In this document: positions 1 through 6,788 of the stretch, piece by piece
Layout of the letters: every line of letters begins with the position of its first letter
Position numbering within the stretch: position 1 is the first letter of the stretch
From: Methanosalsum sp.
GTDB taxonomy: Archaea; Halobacteriota; Methanosarcinia; Methanosarcinales; Methanosarcinaceae
NCBI GenBank assembly: GCA_007127385.1
Contig: SKZM01000198.1
Location: forward strand, 1-10,595
Direction: 5' to 3'
Length of the DNA: 10,595 nucleotides
Made by a program: the position numbers and the translations under genes
Notes under the pieces: model-generated
The model's input: only the letters and a program-made list of their open reading frames with translations
Told to the model about the DNA's origin: nothing
The model's database searches: none

Positions 1-511
1 ATACGTTGAACCTGAATCCTCAATCATACCAATGTTCAGGCAGGTTGTAAGGGAGATGTTTGATCTTGCCATCTATTATTCAGACCGCAATTTCAGGTAC
101 AGGGGTGGTGACCTTATTGAAACATCAGAGTATTTCGGGCCTTCACCGATACCTATCACAATGGATATAGAGAAAATGAAAGAAACCGTTAATCTCAGAT
201 TTGGTGAATACTCTGATATCTACAAGGAAACATTCCCCTCTGAACTAATGGATCATATCTGCGACACCATCAGAGAAAACAAACTTCTGGATGCTGATAA
301 ATGGGCTCGGTGTGTGTGGCATATGTTCAACAGATATTGTGATAAGAGGAACATGGTTATCATTGACGCATTGAGGGTATTGTGGCTTACCAGATTTATC
401 GCATTCTATGAAGAATGTAAGGATATGAACCTTACAGAGGCTGAGATTGAGATTAAAAAAAATGCAAGAATATTTAGAGATGTTATGAAAGAGATCCTTC
501 CATCTGACTGA
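1..511 (+). CDS. C-terminal part of a glycosyltransferase, probably glucosylglycerate/mannosylglycerate synthase-like (5' truncated by window edge)
   Basis: The frame is open from base 2, so the first ATG at 32 is internal and the real start lies outside the window; 169 codons are visible and end with TGA at 509-511. The visible part is soluble and largely helical, with no membrane segment and no catalytic motif. Its last 70 residues (W-A-R-C-V-W-H-M-F, then an A-L-R-V-L-W-L-x-R-F block, then a T-E-A-E-I-E stretch) resemble, from memory, the helical C-terminal domain of GT2/GT81-type enzymes that transfer a sugar to glycerate or 3-phosphoglycerate. The nucleotide-sugar-binding half is missing, so the family call is an inference. 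It is helped by the glycerate kinase that follows after 15 nt in the same direction. The product would be the compatible solute glucosylglycerate or a relative. Another cytosolic glycosyltransferase is possible. Confidence 0.45.
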   Translation, partial: YVEPESSIIPMFRQVVREMFDLAIYYSDRNFRYRGGDLIETSEYFGPSPIPITMDIEKMKETVNLRFGEYSDIYKETFPSELMDHICDTIRENKLLDADKWARCVWHMFNRYCDKRNMVIIDALRVLWLTRFIAFYEECKDMNLTEAEIEIKKNARIFRDVMKEILPSD

Positions 512-526
512 TCAGGAAGGTTTGCC

Positions 527-1855
527 ATGAATAGCAGTTCAGAGACACTCAAAAGTGATTCAACCCGGATAATTACAGAAGCTATCAAATCTGTTGAACC
601 TGGTCAGGCTGTTACCAGAGCCATTGAAAGGACTGGAGAAATCCTTAGCATTGAAGGAAGGACATATGATCTGGATTCCCACGATAATATCTATGTGATT
701 GCTTTTGGAAAAGCTGCCGTATCTATGGCAGAGGCTATAGAAACAATACTTGGGAACAGGATTTCTGAAGGGATTGCAATAACCAAATACGGTTATGGCT
801 CAAATCTGAATTTCATACCTGTTTTTGAGGCAGGCCATCCAGTCCCGGACCAGAACGGATTATCTGCAGCCAGAAAAGTAAGGAGCATACTGGCTAAAGT
901 CGGTGAAAGGGATCTTGTGATATACCTGATATCAGGTGGCGGTTCAGCACTTCTTACACTACCTCATGAAAGAATATCACTTGAGGACATGATGATCACA
1001 ACAGAAACCATTTTGAGGGCAGGAGCCACTATCAGTGAACTCAACGCTATCAGAAAGCATCTCTCAGCAATCAAGGGTGGTGGACTTGCAAGAATGACTT
1101 ATCCTGCACAATCAATCAGCCTGATACTCTCTGATGTCGTGGGAGATCCTCTGGATGTTATTGCATCAGGTCCCACAGCTCCTGATAATTCCACCTTCGG
1201 TCAGTGCAAGGAGATAATCAAAAGATACAATATTCAGCTGCCTTTAGCTGTACAAAAGTTCATTGAAGAAGGCGCTGACGGCCTTATCAGGGAAACACCA
1301 AAGCCAGAAGATATGATATTTGAGAGATGCCATAATTACATAATTGCAAACAACAGACTGGCAATATCCCGTGCTGAAGATGTAGCAGTTGACCTTGGAT
1401 ATAATCCAATTGTTCTTACATCCACCATTACCGGTGAAGCCAGGGAGATAGCCAGGGTCTTTGCAGCAATTGCAAGAGAAGAGCAACAGGTTAACAGACC
1501 CGTGACATTACCTGCGTGCATAATAGCCGGAGGTGAAACTACCGTAACTGTATCCGAAAATGGGAAGGGTGGGAGATGTCAGGAATTTGCCCTGTCCTTT
1601 TCAATGGAATGTACGGGAATGAACAATATTATGATGCTGTGTGCAGGTACTGACGGAACCGATGGACCAACAGATGCTGCTGGTGCCTTTGCAGATGGTC
1701 AGACCACTGAAAGGGGGAATAAGATAGGACTTAATGCAGGAAAGTATCTGACTGAGAACAATTCGTATCATTATTTCAAACAGACCGGGGATCTGCTGAT
1801 AACAGGCCCTACAGGTACCAATGTTATGGACATATATCTGTTGTTAGTGAAATGA
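527..1855 (+). CDS. Glycerate 2-kinase, MOFRL family
   Basis: This 442-residue soluble enzyme is predicted to phosphorylate D-glycerate with ATP to 2-phosphoglycerate, feeding lower glycolysis/gluconeogenesis. The length is typical for the family. The N-terminal kinase domain (about 12-240) has A-F-G-K-A-A at 59-64, G-H-P-V-P-D at 103-108, the glycine-rich S-G-G-G-S at 136-140, the block R-K-H-L-S-A-I-K-G-G-G at 176-186 and the segment L-S-D-V-V-G-D-P at 201-208. The C-terminal MOFRL domain (about 325-440) shows A-G-G-E-T-T at 334-339, G-G-R-C-Q-E-F at 348-354 and G-T-D-G-T-D-G-P-T-D-A-A-G at 374-386. The ATG at 527 is chosen because AGGAAGG (514-520) precedes it at 6 nt. The 15-nt gap to the upstream glycosyltransferase suggests co-transcription, so the kinase may recover glycerate released from a sugar-glycerate osmolyte. 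Kinase identity is secure; the physiological role is inferred. Confidence 0.9.
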   Translation: MNSSSETLKSDSTRIITEAIKSVEPGQAVTRAIERTGEILSIEGRTYDLDSHDNIYVIAFGKAAVSMAEAIETILGNRISEGIAITKYGYGSNLNFIPVFEAGHPVPDQNGLSAARKVRSILAKVGERDLVIYLISGGGSALLTLPHERISLEDMMITTETILRAGATISELNAIRKHLSAIKGGGLARMTYPAQSISLILSDVVGDPLDVIASGPTAPDNSTFGQCKEIIKRYNIQLPLAVQKFIEEGADGLIRETPKPEDMIFERCHNYIIANNRLAISRAEDVAVDLGYNPIVLTSTITGEAREIARVFAAIAREEQQVNRPVTLPACIIAGGETTVTVSENGKGGRCQEFALSFSMECTGMNNIMMLCAGTDGTDGPTDAAGAFADGQTTERGNKIGLNAGKYLTENNSYHYFKQTGDLLITGPTGTNVMDIYLLLVK

Positions 1856-1978
1856 TCCTGAAAACTTTCGATCTGCCTCCAACAAAAGATGTTTAAGTTA
1901 TGAAAGGAAAATAATAGTAGTGAGGCGGGAATGTATAAGCAATAAGGGATCTGGTACAGCTTAAACGGTAACGCGGGA

Positions 1979-1986
1979 TTTATATA
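1979..1986 (+). promoter_or_regulatory. TATA box candidate for the hsp20-like gene
   Basis: TTTATATA lies in the 213-nt gene-free stretch between the glycerate kinase and the small heat shock gene. A second TATA-like run, TATATAAT, sits at 1998-2005. With the usual archaeal spacing, transcription would start near 2005-2030 and leave a 50-70 nt leader. No clear BRE and no heat-shock operator was recognised. Apart from these elements I see nothing in 1856-2068: no ORF of useful length, no tRNA and no strong hairpin. Confidence 0.45.
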
Positions 1987-2060
1987 CAATTAGTTCGTAT
2001 ATAATAAAACTAAATGGGGATTCTGAAATTCGTAGAGAAAATGATCGGAATCATCCTTAC

Positions 2061-2067
2061 AGAAGGA
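2061..2067 (+). promoter_or_regulatory. Ribosome binding site deciding the hsp20 start
   Basis: AGAAGGA is followed by three in-frame ATGs at 2069, 2072 and 2078. Only the third leaves a normal gap (10 nt). The first two would put the Shine-Dalgarno core 1 or 4 nt from the start codon, so 2078 is preferred. Confidence 0.55.
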
Positions 2068-2077
2068 AATGATGATC

Positions 2078-2578
2078 ATGGTAGATAAAAGACGCCGCTC
2101 CTTTGATGATAAGGAAAATAATTTTGGTGGAGAGCATATAGAAAACATCGAACAGCTGATAAATTACATAACCAGCATGTTTGAAAACAACCCCAGTGGA
2201 CCACCTGACAAGCCACTTGTATATGGTTTTACAATAATCCAGAATCCTGGAAAGAAACCCGAGATTCTTGGATTTAAGGGGCCAGTGCCTGATATTTCAA
2301 AAATTTTTAACAGCCAGCAGATATGGGTTGGCCAGAAAGAGCCATTTGTCGATATAATGGAAGCAGATGACACCCTATATCTGATAGCTGATATGGGTAC
2401 CAATGAAGAGAACATCGAATATTACCTGTCAGATGAAAGTGTGGAGATTGCTTCATTTGCCCATGGTATGCACTATGCAAAAACCGTGGAACTTCCTGTA
2501 AAGGTAGATCCCAGCAGTGCAAGATCAACATGTAAAAACGGAGTACTTGAAATCACACTTGATATTATGGCCACATAA
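2078..2578 (+). CDS. Hsp20/alpha-crystallin family small heat shock protein
   Basis: This 166-residue protein is a predicted ATP-independent holdase that binds unfolding proteins in the cytosol. The N-terminal half (about 20-85) includes a Y-G-F-T-I-I-Q-N segment at 49-56, which recurs ahead of the crystallin domain in methanogen Hsp20/GvpH-like proteins. The alpha-crystallin domain spans about 88-163: E-P-F-V-D-I at 88-93, a loop with D-x-G in the place of the usual P-G (105-107), a strand ending V-E-L-P at 137-140, and the diagnostic K-N-G-V-L-E-I-T-L at 153-161. The chain stops five residues later, so the usual C-terminal tail with an I-x-I/V motif, which links dimers into oligomers, is missing. 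The gene has its own promoter and is separated from its neighbours. A gas-vesicle GvpH-like role is a less likely alternative because no gvp genes are nearby. Confidence 0.8.
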   Translation: MVDKRRRSFDDKENNFGGEHIENIEQLINYITSMFENNPSGPPDKPLVYGFTIIQNPGKKPEILGFKGPVPDISKIFNSQQIWVGQKEPFVDIMEADDTLYLIADMGTNEENIEYYLSDESVEIASFAHGMHYAKTVELPVKVDPSSARSTCKNGVLEITLDIMAT

Positions 2579-2586
2579 AAATCTGT

Positions 2587-2610
2587 ATATCAGGCAAAAA
2601 TGCCTGATAT
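2587..2610. terminator. Bidirectional hairpin terminator between hsp20 and argS
   Basis: A perfect 10-bp inverted repeat (ATATCAGGCA / TGCCTGATAT) with a 4-nt loop lies in the 37-nt gap between two convergent stop codons. On the minus strand it begins 5 nt after the argS TAA and is followed by ACAGATTTTTA, which supplies an oligo-U tract. On the plus strand it is followed by CTTATTT. Archaeal termination depends mainly on oligo-U, so the hairpin may instead protect 3' ends. Confidence 0.65.
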
Positions 2611-2615
2611 CTTAT

Positions 2616-4319
2616 TTACATTGACTCCGGTGCTTCAAGACCAAGAATATCCAGAATTTCTGAAAGAACTATACGGGAACAGTCAACCAGTGCAAGTCTA
2701 CTTTTACACAGCTGCTCATCTTCTGAACTGAGCACAGGGACAAACCTGTAGAACTGGTTAAAAGCATCAGCAAGTTCCCGGGCATATATTGCAATTATAT
2801 TTGGTTTGAGTTCCTGTGATGCAGTTTCTACTGCATGGTCCAGGCCAGCCATTTTTCTGATAAGCCCAATCTCTGTATCCTCTACAAGAACAGAACCATC
2901 AAAGCCATTTCCGGCATTCCATATACCTTCCTCTTCTGCCTTTCTCAATATACTGCAGGCACGTGCATGTGAATACTGTATATATGGACCTCCCTGCTTT
3001 TCAAAGTCAAGGGCCTGTTTCCAGTCAAATACAGTAGACTTTTCAGGAGATACCTTGACAATATCGTATCTGACCGCAGCCATTCCAACCATCCTGGAAA
3101 CTTCTTTTTTGAAATCCTCCCCCATTTCAGGACGTCGTCTGTCAACCTCTGAAAATGCCTGCCTTTCAACCTGTTCCAGCAGATCATCCGCCGTGATGAA
3201 TTTGCCTCTTCTGGTGCTCATAGAGCCTTCCGGTAGGGAAACAAATTCAAATATAATTATCTCCGGCTCAGGCTTGCCGATGATACTGAGTACAGTCTTC
3301 AGCTGGGAGGATATCAGTTTATGATCTGCTCCAAGCACATCGATCACCCTATCTGCCTGCCTGGCCTTCCATTCATGATATGCAAGGTCACGGGTGGTAT
3401 AGAGTGATGTACCATCTGAACGCTGGATGACCAGATCCTTTTCAAAACCATAGTCTTCAAGATCAACTACCAGTGCACCATCATCCATTTTTGTTCTGCC
3501 CTGTAACTTTAGCTGTTCAATAATATCTGAAACTGCTCCTGAGCGAACAAAATCAGATTCCCTGACATATTGATCATGGTATATGTTCATCATTGAAAGT
3601 GTCTGTCTGATACCCTCGATCGCATGGTCCACAGCTCTGTCAAAGCGATTGATGGTTTCAACATCACCGCTCTCAACAAGCTGCATAAGCCGGTCAATTT
3701 CTCTTTTTTTGTCCGGATCCTTTTCAAGTTCAGCATTGGCACGTATATATACATCGGCAATAGCATGATCCGATTTCTTCGATCCATCCAGATCAAAATT
3801 GGCCAGGGCCCATGAAACAATTGCTATCTGTCTGCCCATATCATTTACATAATAATGTGTTTCAACATCATATCCTGCATGTTTAAGTATCCGGTACAGA
3901 GTATCCCCTATAACAGAATTTCTGATATGTCCCACATGAAGTGGCCCATTTGGATTTGCCGAAGTGTGTTCCAGTATGATCTTGCCCTGGCAGAAACCTC
4001 CACCAAACCGACCTTGATCTTCCTTTATTCTAACAAGGGTGTCTTCAAGGTACCTGTGCTTTGCAAAAATGTTTATATAAGGGCCTGTCGATATAATTCG
4101 ATCTATATAAGAATTCTCAGGAATCTCACACATTTCAACGATCTTCTCTGCTATCTCTTTTGGATTTTTTCGTTCAGCAGATGCCAGTCTGAAGGCAACT
4201 CTTGAAGAAATATCGGCGTGCTGGGATGGGGAAAGATCCAGGTTTTCAGCCCTGAATCCACACTTATCCAGCGATTTTTCAATTACTGACTTTACCTCTG
4301 TTCTGAATTCTAAAAACAA
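2616..4319 (-). CDS. argS: Arginyl-tRNA synthetase (class I)
   Basis: This enzyme charges tRNA-Arg with arginine in the cytosol. At 567 residues it is the normal archaeal length. The N-terminal Add-1-like domain covers about 1-105. The Rossmann catalytic core opens with S-A-N-P-N-G-P-L and the class I signature H-V-G-H at 128-131. The KMSKS equivalent is S-M-S-T-R-R-G-K at 366-373, the form normal for archaeal ArgS. The C-terminal anticodon-binding domain contains R-A-C-S-I-L and Y-A-R-E-L-A-D-A-F-N-Q-F-Y. From memory, the start (M-F-L-E-F) and end (A-P-E-S-M) match Methanosarcina ArgS, which supports an unusual TTG start codon at 4319-4317. A Shine-Dalgarno AGGTGG lies just upstream. The gene follows prf1 by 23 nt and probably shares its transcript. 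Confidence 0.97.
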   Translation of the reverse strand: MFLEFRTEVKSVIEKSLDKCGFRAENLDLSPSQHADISSRVAFRLASAERKNPKEIAEKIVEMCEIPENSYIDRIISTGPYINIFAKHRYLEDTLVRIKEDQGRFGGGFCQGKIILEHTSANPNGPLHVGHIRNSVIGDTLYRILKHAGYDVETHYYVNDMGRQIAIVSWALANFDLDGSKKSDHAIADVYIRANAELEKDPDKKREIDRLMQLVESGDVETINRFDRAVDHAIEGIRQTLSMMNIYHDQYVRESDFVRSGAVSDIIEQLKLQGRTKMDDGALVVDLEDYGFEKDLVIQRSDGTSLYTTRDLAYHEWKARQADRVIDVLGADHKLISSQLKTVLSIIGKPEPEIIIFEFVSLPEGSMSTRRGKFITADDLLEQVERQAFSEVDRRRPEMGEDFKKEVSRMVGMAAVRYDIVKVSPEKSTVFDWKQALDFEKQGGPYIQYSHARACSILRKAEEEGIWNAGNGFDGSVLVEDTEIGLIRKMAGLDHAVETASQELKPNIIAIYARELADAFNQFYRFVPVLSSEDEQLCKSRLALVDCSRIVLSEILDILGLEAPESM

Positions 4320-4323
4320 AAAA

Positions 4324-4329
4324 CCACCT
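4324..4329 (-). promoter_or_regulatory. Ribosome binding site for the TTG start of argS
   Basis: AGGTGG on the minus strand, followed by four T residues and then TTG. There is no ATG nearby in frame, so this site plus protein similarity fixes the start. The 4-nt gap is shorter than usual. Confidence 0.6.
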
Positions 4330-4342
4330 GATAATCCATATT

Positions 4343-5602
4343 TCAGATACCTGTACTAAACCTTAAAATTGCAGCCAGTCCTCCAAAGGCATTCATAAGC
4401 TGGGAACCTTCTTCAAACTCTGTAGATATAAACTTTATCTCTGTACCCATCTGATCAGCCAGATCTGATAGTTCATCCACAATATCAACCTTTTCTTTTA
4501 TCTCAAGCGGTGAACCACATTCAGGACAGTTTCCAATGGAATCTGAACTCTGTGATGTCATCTCACCTGCATTTAGCTGCATGGTGTACTTCTTTTCATA
4601 TCCACATGAACTGCATCCAGTAACTGTTTTTTCAGCTCTTAGATCTTCAGATATGAGAAGGACCTCAACAGAACCTATTTCAAGGTTCTTTCTTACATTT
4701 TCCTCTCCATAGGCTGCTTTTTCAGATTCTGAGATCAGTTCTTTAAAGAACCTTTCCATAGCCCTTTTTTCTTCCATCAGGTCAATGTCATAGAGTCTTT
4801 CACTGGCTGCATTGACCAGTTCCGACAATCCGGATTCATCTGTATATGCAACATCAAAAAGACCTACCTTCTTCTTTTCAAGCTCATGATGCAGGTACTC
4901 TCCAGAATCAAATTCCTCCTTTGTCGGCGATGGTCCTCCTATAAGTACACCTGCTAGATCATTCATATCTACCGACATAAAGACTTCAGAAGCAGCCTCT
5001 CCGACCTTCTTGTAGAAATCATGTATGGCAATAAGCCTGAGCTGCTGGAATCTCTGTGCACTCTGTCCTCCTTTTCTCTGTTTACCAGGAACCGTGGAGG
5101 TCAGGTGACGGTATGGTTCTGTACGCTTTCCAACAAGCAATCCTATTGTGGCCTCACGTCTATCAAGAACCAGTAATCCGTAGGTTTTTCTTTCTTTAAG
5201 CATTGATTCAAGAGGTTCCAGATAGAACCTTGAATCGCAGTGATACCTGTATGTAACAATTGGCTGGGGAGGTTCAATTATTGTTGTTTCCATGCTGGTC
5301 TTATTTGCTCCTACATCCACAGCACCAGTAAAATATATTATTCCGTTCTCAGGTACCTCTTCCAGATACTTCAGTCGGGATAACAGGGAATCAAGTGCTC
5401 CCTGAACATTACTTCTTGTAACCTTTGACTTGATGTTTGATGCCTGTCCATGTTCCACTTTAAGCTGGGATACAACATCTGATATCTGTTTGTCCGGCGG
5501 AATATAAAGGGAAACCAGCTCAGTACCCCGTCCCTTCTTGCTCTTTAGTTGTTCAAGTTTTCTTTTAAATTCGTATTTTTTATGTGCAGATTGTTCTGAC
5601 AT
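4343..5602 (-). CDS. prf1: Archaeal peptide chain release factor 1 (aRF1)
   Basis: This omnipotent class I release factor decodes stop codons in the ribosomal A site and triggers peptidyl-tRNA hydrolysis. The length, 419 residues, is typical of aRF1/eRF1. The N domain holds the stop-recognition motifs N-I-K-S at 56-59 and Y-x-C-x-x-x-F at 120-126. The M domain holds the catalytic G-G-Q at 178-180 within R-K-G-G-Q-S-A-Q-R-F. The C domain contains a minidomain with two Cys pairs (C-S-S-C and C-P-E-C), a probable zinc ribbon. A GGAG at 5613-5616 sits 10 nt before the ATG. The gene is followed by argS after 23 nt, so the pair forms a translation operon. A 202-nt upstream gap contains its promoter and leader. 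The stop codon is TGA, as elsewhere in this window. Confidence 0.97.
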   Translation of the reverse strand: MSEQSAHKKYEFKRKLEQLKSKKGRGTELVSLYIPPDKQISDVVSQLKVEHGQASNIKSKVTRSNVQGALDSLLSRLKYLEEVPENGIIYFTGAVDVGANKTSMETTIIEPPQPIVTYRYHCDSRFYLEPLESMLKERKTYGLLVLDRREATIGLLVGKRTEPYRHLTSTVPGKQRKGGQSAQRFQQLRLIAIHDFYKKVGEAASEVFMSVDMNDLAGVLIGGPSPTKEEFDSGEYLHHELEKKKVGLFDVAYTDESGLSELVNAASERLYDIDLMEEKRAMERFFKELISESEKAAYGEENVRKNLEIGSVEVLLISEDLRAEKTVTGCSSCGYEKKYTMQLNAGEMTSQSSDSIGNCPECGSPLEIKEKVDIVDELSDLADQMGTEIKFISTEFEEGSQLMNAFGGLAAILRFSTGI

Positions 5603-5687
5603 TTTAATGATGCTCCGTGATAAAAGTAATTCAGTATGATGAATGTTTGAATAACAGATGCAGTTATCGACTATACTGCGACCATTA

Positions 5688-5708
5688 ATTCTGTAAGCTT
5701 AACAGAAT
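5688..5708. repeat. Inverted repeat in the prf1 upstream region
   Basis: ATTCTGT and ACAGAAT form perfect 7-bp arms around a 7-nt spacer, 86-106 nt upstream of the prf1 ATG. Nearby, TACTATCT occurs twice with a 12-nt period (5720-5727 and 5732-5739). AT-rich TATA candidates on the minus strand lie around 5738-5752 and 5774-5787, which would put the dyad inside a leader of 100 nt or more. It could be an operator or an RNA hairpin, or chance. Otherwise the gap 5603-5804 shows no gene. Confidence 0.3.
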
Positions 5709-5793
5709 GTCAACCAGGATACTATCTGTGGTACTATCTATACATATTAATTCCTAGGTTATGTAGCTGTCGTGGTAAATATAGATTATGATC

Positions 5794-5799
5794 AAAAAA
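5794..5799 (-). terminator. Oligo-T terminator after taw1
   Basis: A run of six T on the minus strand lies 5 nt after the taw1 stop codon. Short oligo-U tracts terminate archaeal RNA polymerase without needing a hairpin. The tract is short and AT-rich sequence is common here. Confidence 0.35.
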
Positions 5800-5804
5800 T
5801 ATTG

Positions 5805-6740
5805 TTAGAAAAGATAACTTTCCAGTTCAGTCTTTGACAAAAGCACGACCCTGCTTGTTTCTACATCATCAGCAATCTTATATCCCATTTCATGTGCAAT
5901 CTTGTGTGCAAAGGAAAGTACCTCATCATGTGAAGGCATTGCATCCCTTGGAAGGCGTCTTCTGGAAAAACCAAGGTGCATATAGGCCTTGAGTTCAACA
6001 AAATCAGGGTTTGCGATTTCAAGAAGACGGGCATATTCTGAAGGATTAAACATATTCTCTCCCTTTATCAGAGTTACACGAACAGCAGTTCTCTCAGCTT
6101 TTTTTCCAAGAATCTCAAGTGACCTGTTGATGTTTTCCCAGTAATCTGATGATCTGGGAGAACAAACTGAATTATATGTTTCTCTGTCAGGTGCATCCAG
6201 ACTCATATACAGCTGGGTTGGATTTATTCTCTCAACCATTTCAGGATTTGTTCCATTGGTCACCACAAAGGTGGTAATACCATTTCTTGAAAATTCATCA
6301 ACAAGTTCTGGAAGATATGGATACAATGTGGGTTCCCCGGCAAGAGAGATTGCAGCATGTTTGGGCTGGTTTGCCTGCATCCATAACTCCCTTTTTCCAG
6401 AATCTCCAAATCCTGAGATGAGTTTCTTATGGGATTCAATTGTTGACCCCACTATTTCTACTGGAGAATCCCATCGCTCAGGCGGTCTGACATCAACCTC
6501 CACAGGTCTCCAGCAATGAAGACATTTCTGATTGCACATCATTGTAGGGGTCATCTGCATGCACTGGTGGGAATTTATACCGTAAAATTTTGATTTGTAG
6601 CAGGACCCTTCTCCCTTCACACTGCGGCCAAGCCAGAGGCATGTCTTGACTGCCGAATGATTACCTGCAGAACGATAACCCTGTTTTTTCAGCAATGTCT
6701 TAAAGTCGGGAATATTGAAGATCTGTTCATTATCATTCAT
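5805..6740 (-). CDS. taw1: tRNA 4-demethylwyosine synthase Taw1/TYW1 (radical SAM)
   Basis: This enzyme converts m1G37 of tRNA-Phe to 4-demethylwyosine (imG-14) using SAM and pyruvate, the tricycle-forming step of wyosine biosynthesis, which protects reading frame. At 311 residues it matches the archaeal form without the flavodoxin domain of eukaryotic TYW1. Two iron-sulfur cluster signatures are complete. Cys34, Cys47 and Cys60 are spaced C-x12-C-x12-C, the auxiliary cluster typical of archaeal Taw1. Cys69, Cys73 and Cys76 form the radical SAM C-x3-C-x2-C. The core continues with S-L-A-G-E-P-T-L-Y-P (132-141), the SAM-binding GEP-like motif, then V-V-T-N-G-T and Y-M-S-L-D-A-P. The C-terminal H-L-G-F-S-R-R-R-L-P block is family-typical. 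It has its own TATA box and a very short leader with weak GGAA. Confidence 0.95.
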   Translation of the reverse strand: MNDNEQIFNIPDFKTLLKKQGYRSAGNHSAVKTCLWLGRSVKGEGSCYKSKFYGINSHQCMQMTPTMMCNQKCLHCWRPVEVDVRPPERWDSPVEIVGSTIESHKKLISGFGDSGKRELWMQANQPKHAAISLAGEPTLYPYLPELVDEFSRNGITTFVVTNGTNPEMVERINPTQLYMSLDAPDRETYNSVCSPRSSDYWENINRSLEILGKKAERTAVRVTLIKGENMFNPSEYARLLEIANPDFVELKAYMHLGFSRRRLPRDAMPSHDEVLSFAHKIAHEMGYKIADDVETSRVVLLSKTELESYLF

Positions 6741-6764
6741 TTCTGTTCCATGTAGATAGTCGAG

Positions 6765-6777
6765 ATATATATAAAAA
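6765..6777 (-). promoter_or_regulatory. TATA box of taw1
   Basis: A T-rich TATA run (TTTTTATATATAT on the minus strand) lies in the 48-nt gap after the polymerase gene. Its centre is about 31 nt before the taw1 ATG, predicting a leader of only a few nucleotides. The T5 run may also terminate the upstream transcript. Confidence 0.55.
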
Positions 6778-6788
6778 TCGATATACTA

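Noticed and set aside
32..511. A complete 159-residue protein starting at the ATG at 32
   Set aside because: The same frame is open back to base 2 with protein-like sequence and there is no ribosome binding site before 32, so this is the 3' end of a longer gene.
1856..2068. Possible small gene or RNA in the gap before hsp20
   Set aside because: Only ORFs of a few codons, no tRNA-like fold and no CIRCE-type operator; promoter elements explain what is there.
2078..2578. Gas vesicle protein GvpH
   Set aside because: The crystallin domain is shared, but no other gvp gene is present in the window, so the general Hsp20 call is safer.
2806..3324. 172-residue ORF on the plus strand inside argS
   Set aside because: It is antisense to conserved ArgS catalytic sequence, has serine-rich shadow composition and no recognisable domain.
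3855..4205. 116-residue ORF antisense to the argS N-terminal region
   Set aside because: It overlaps the HIGH-motif region of argS entirely and shows no family features.
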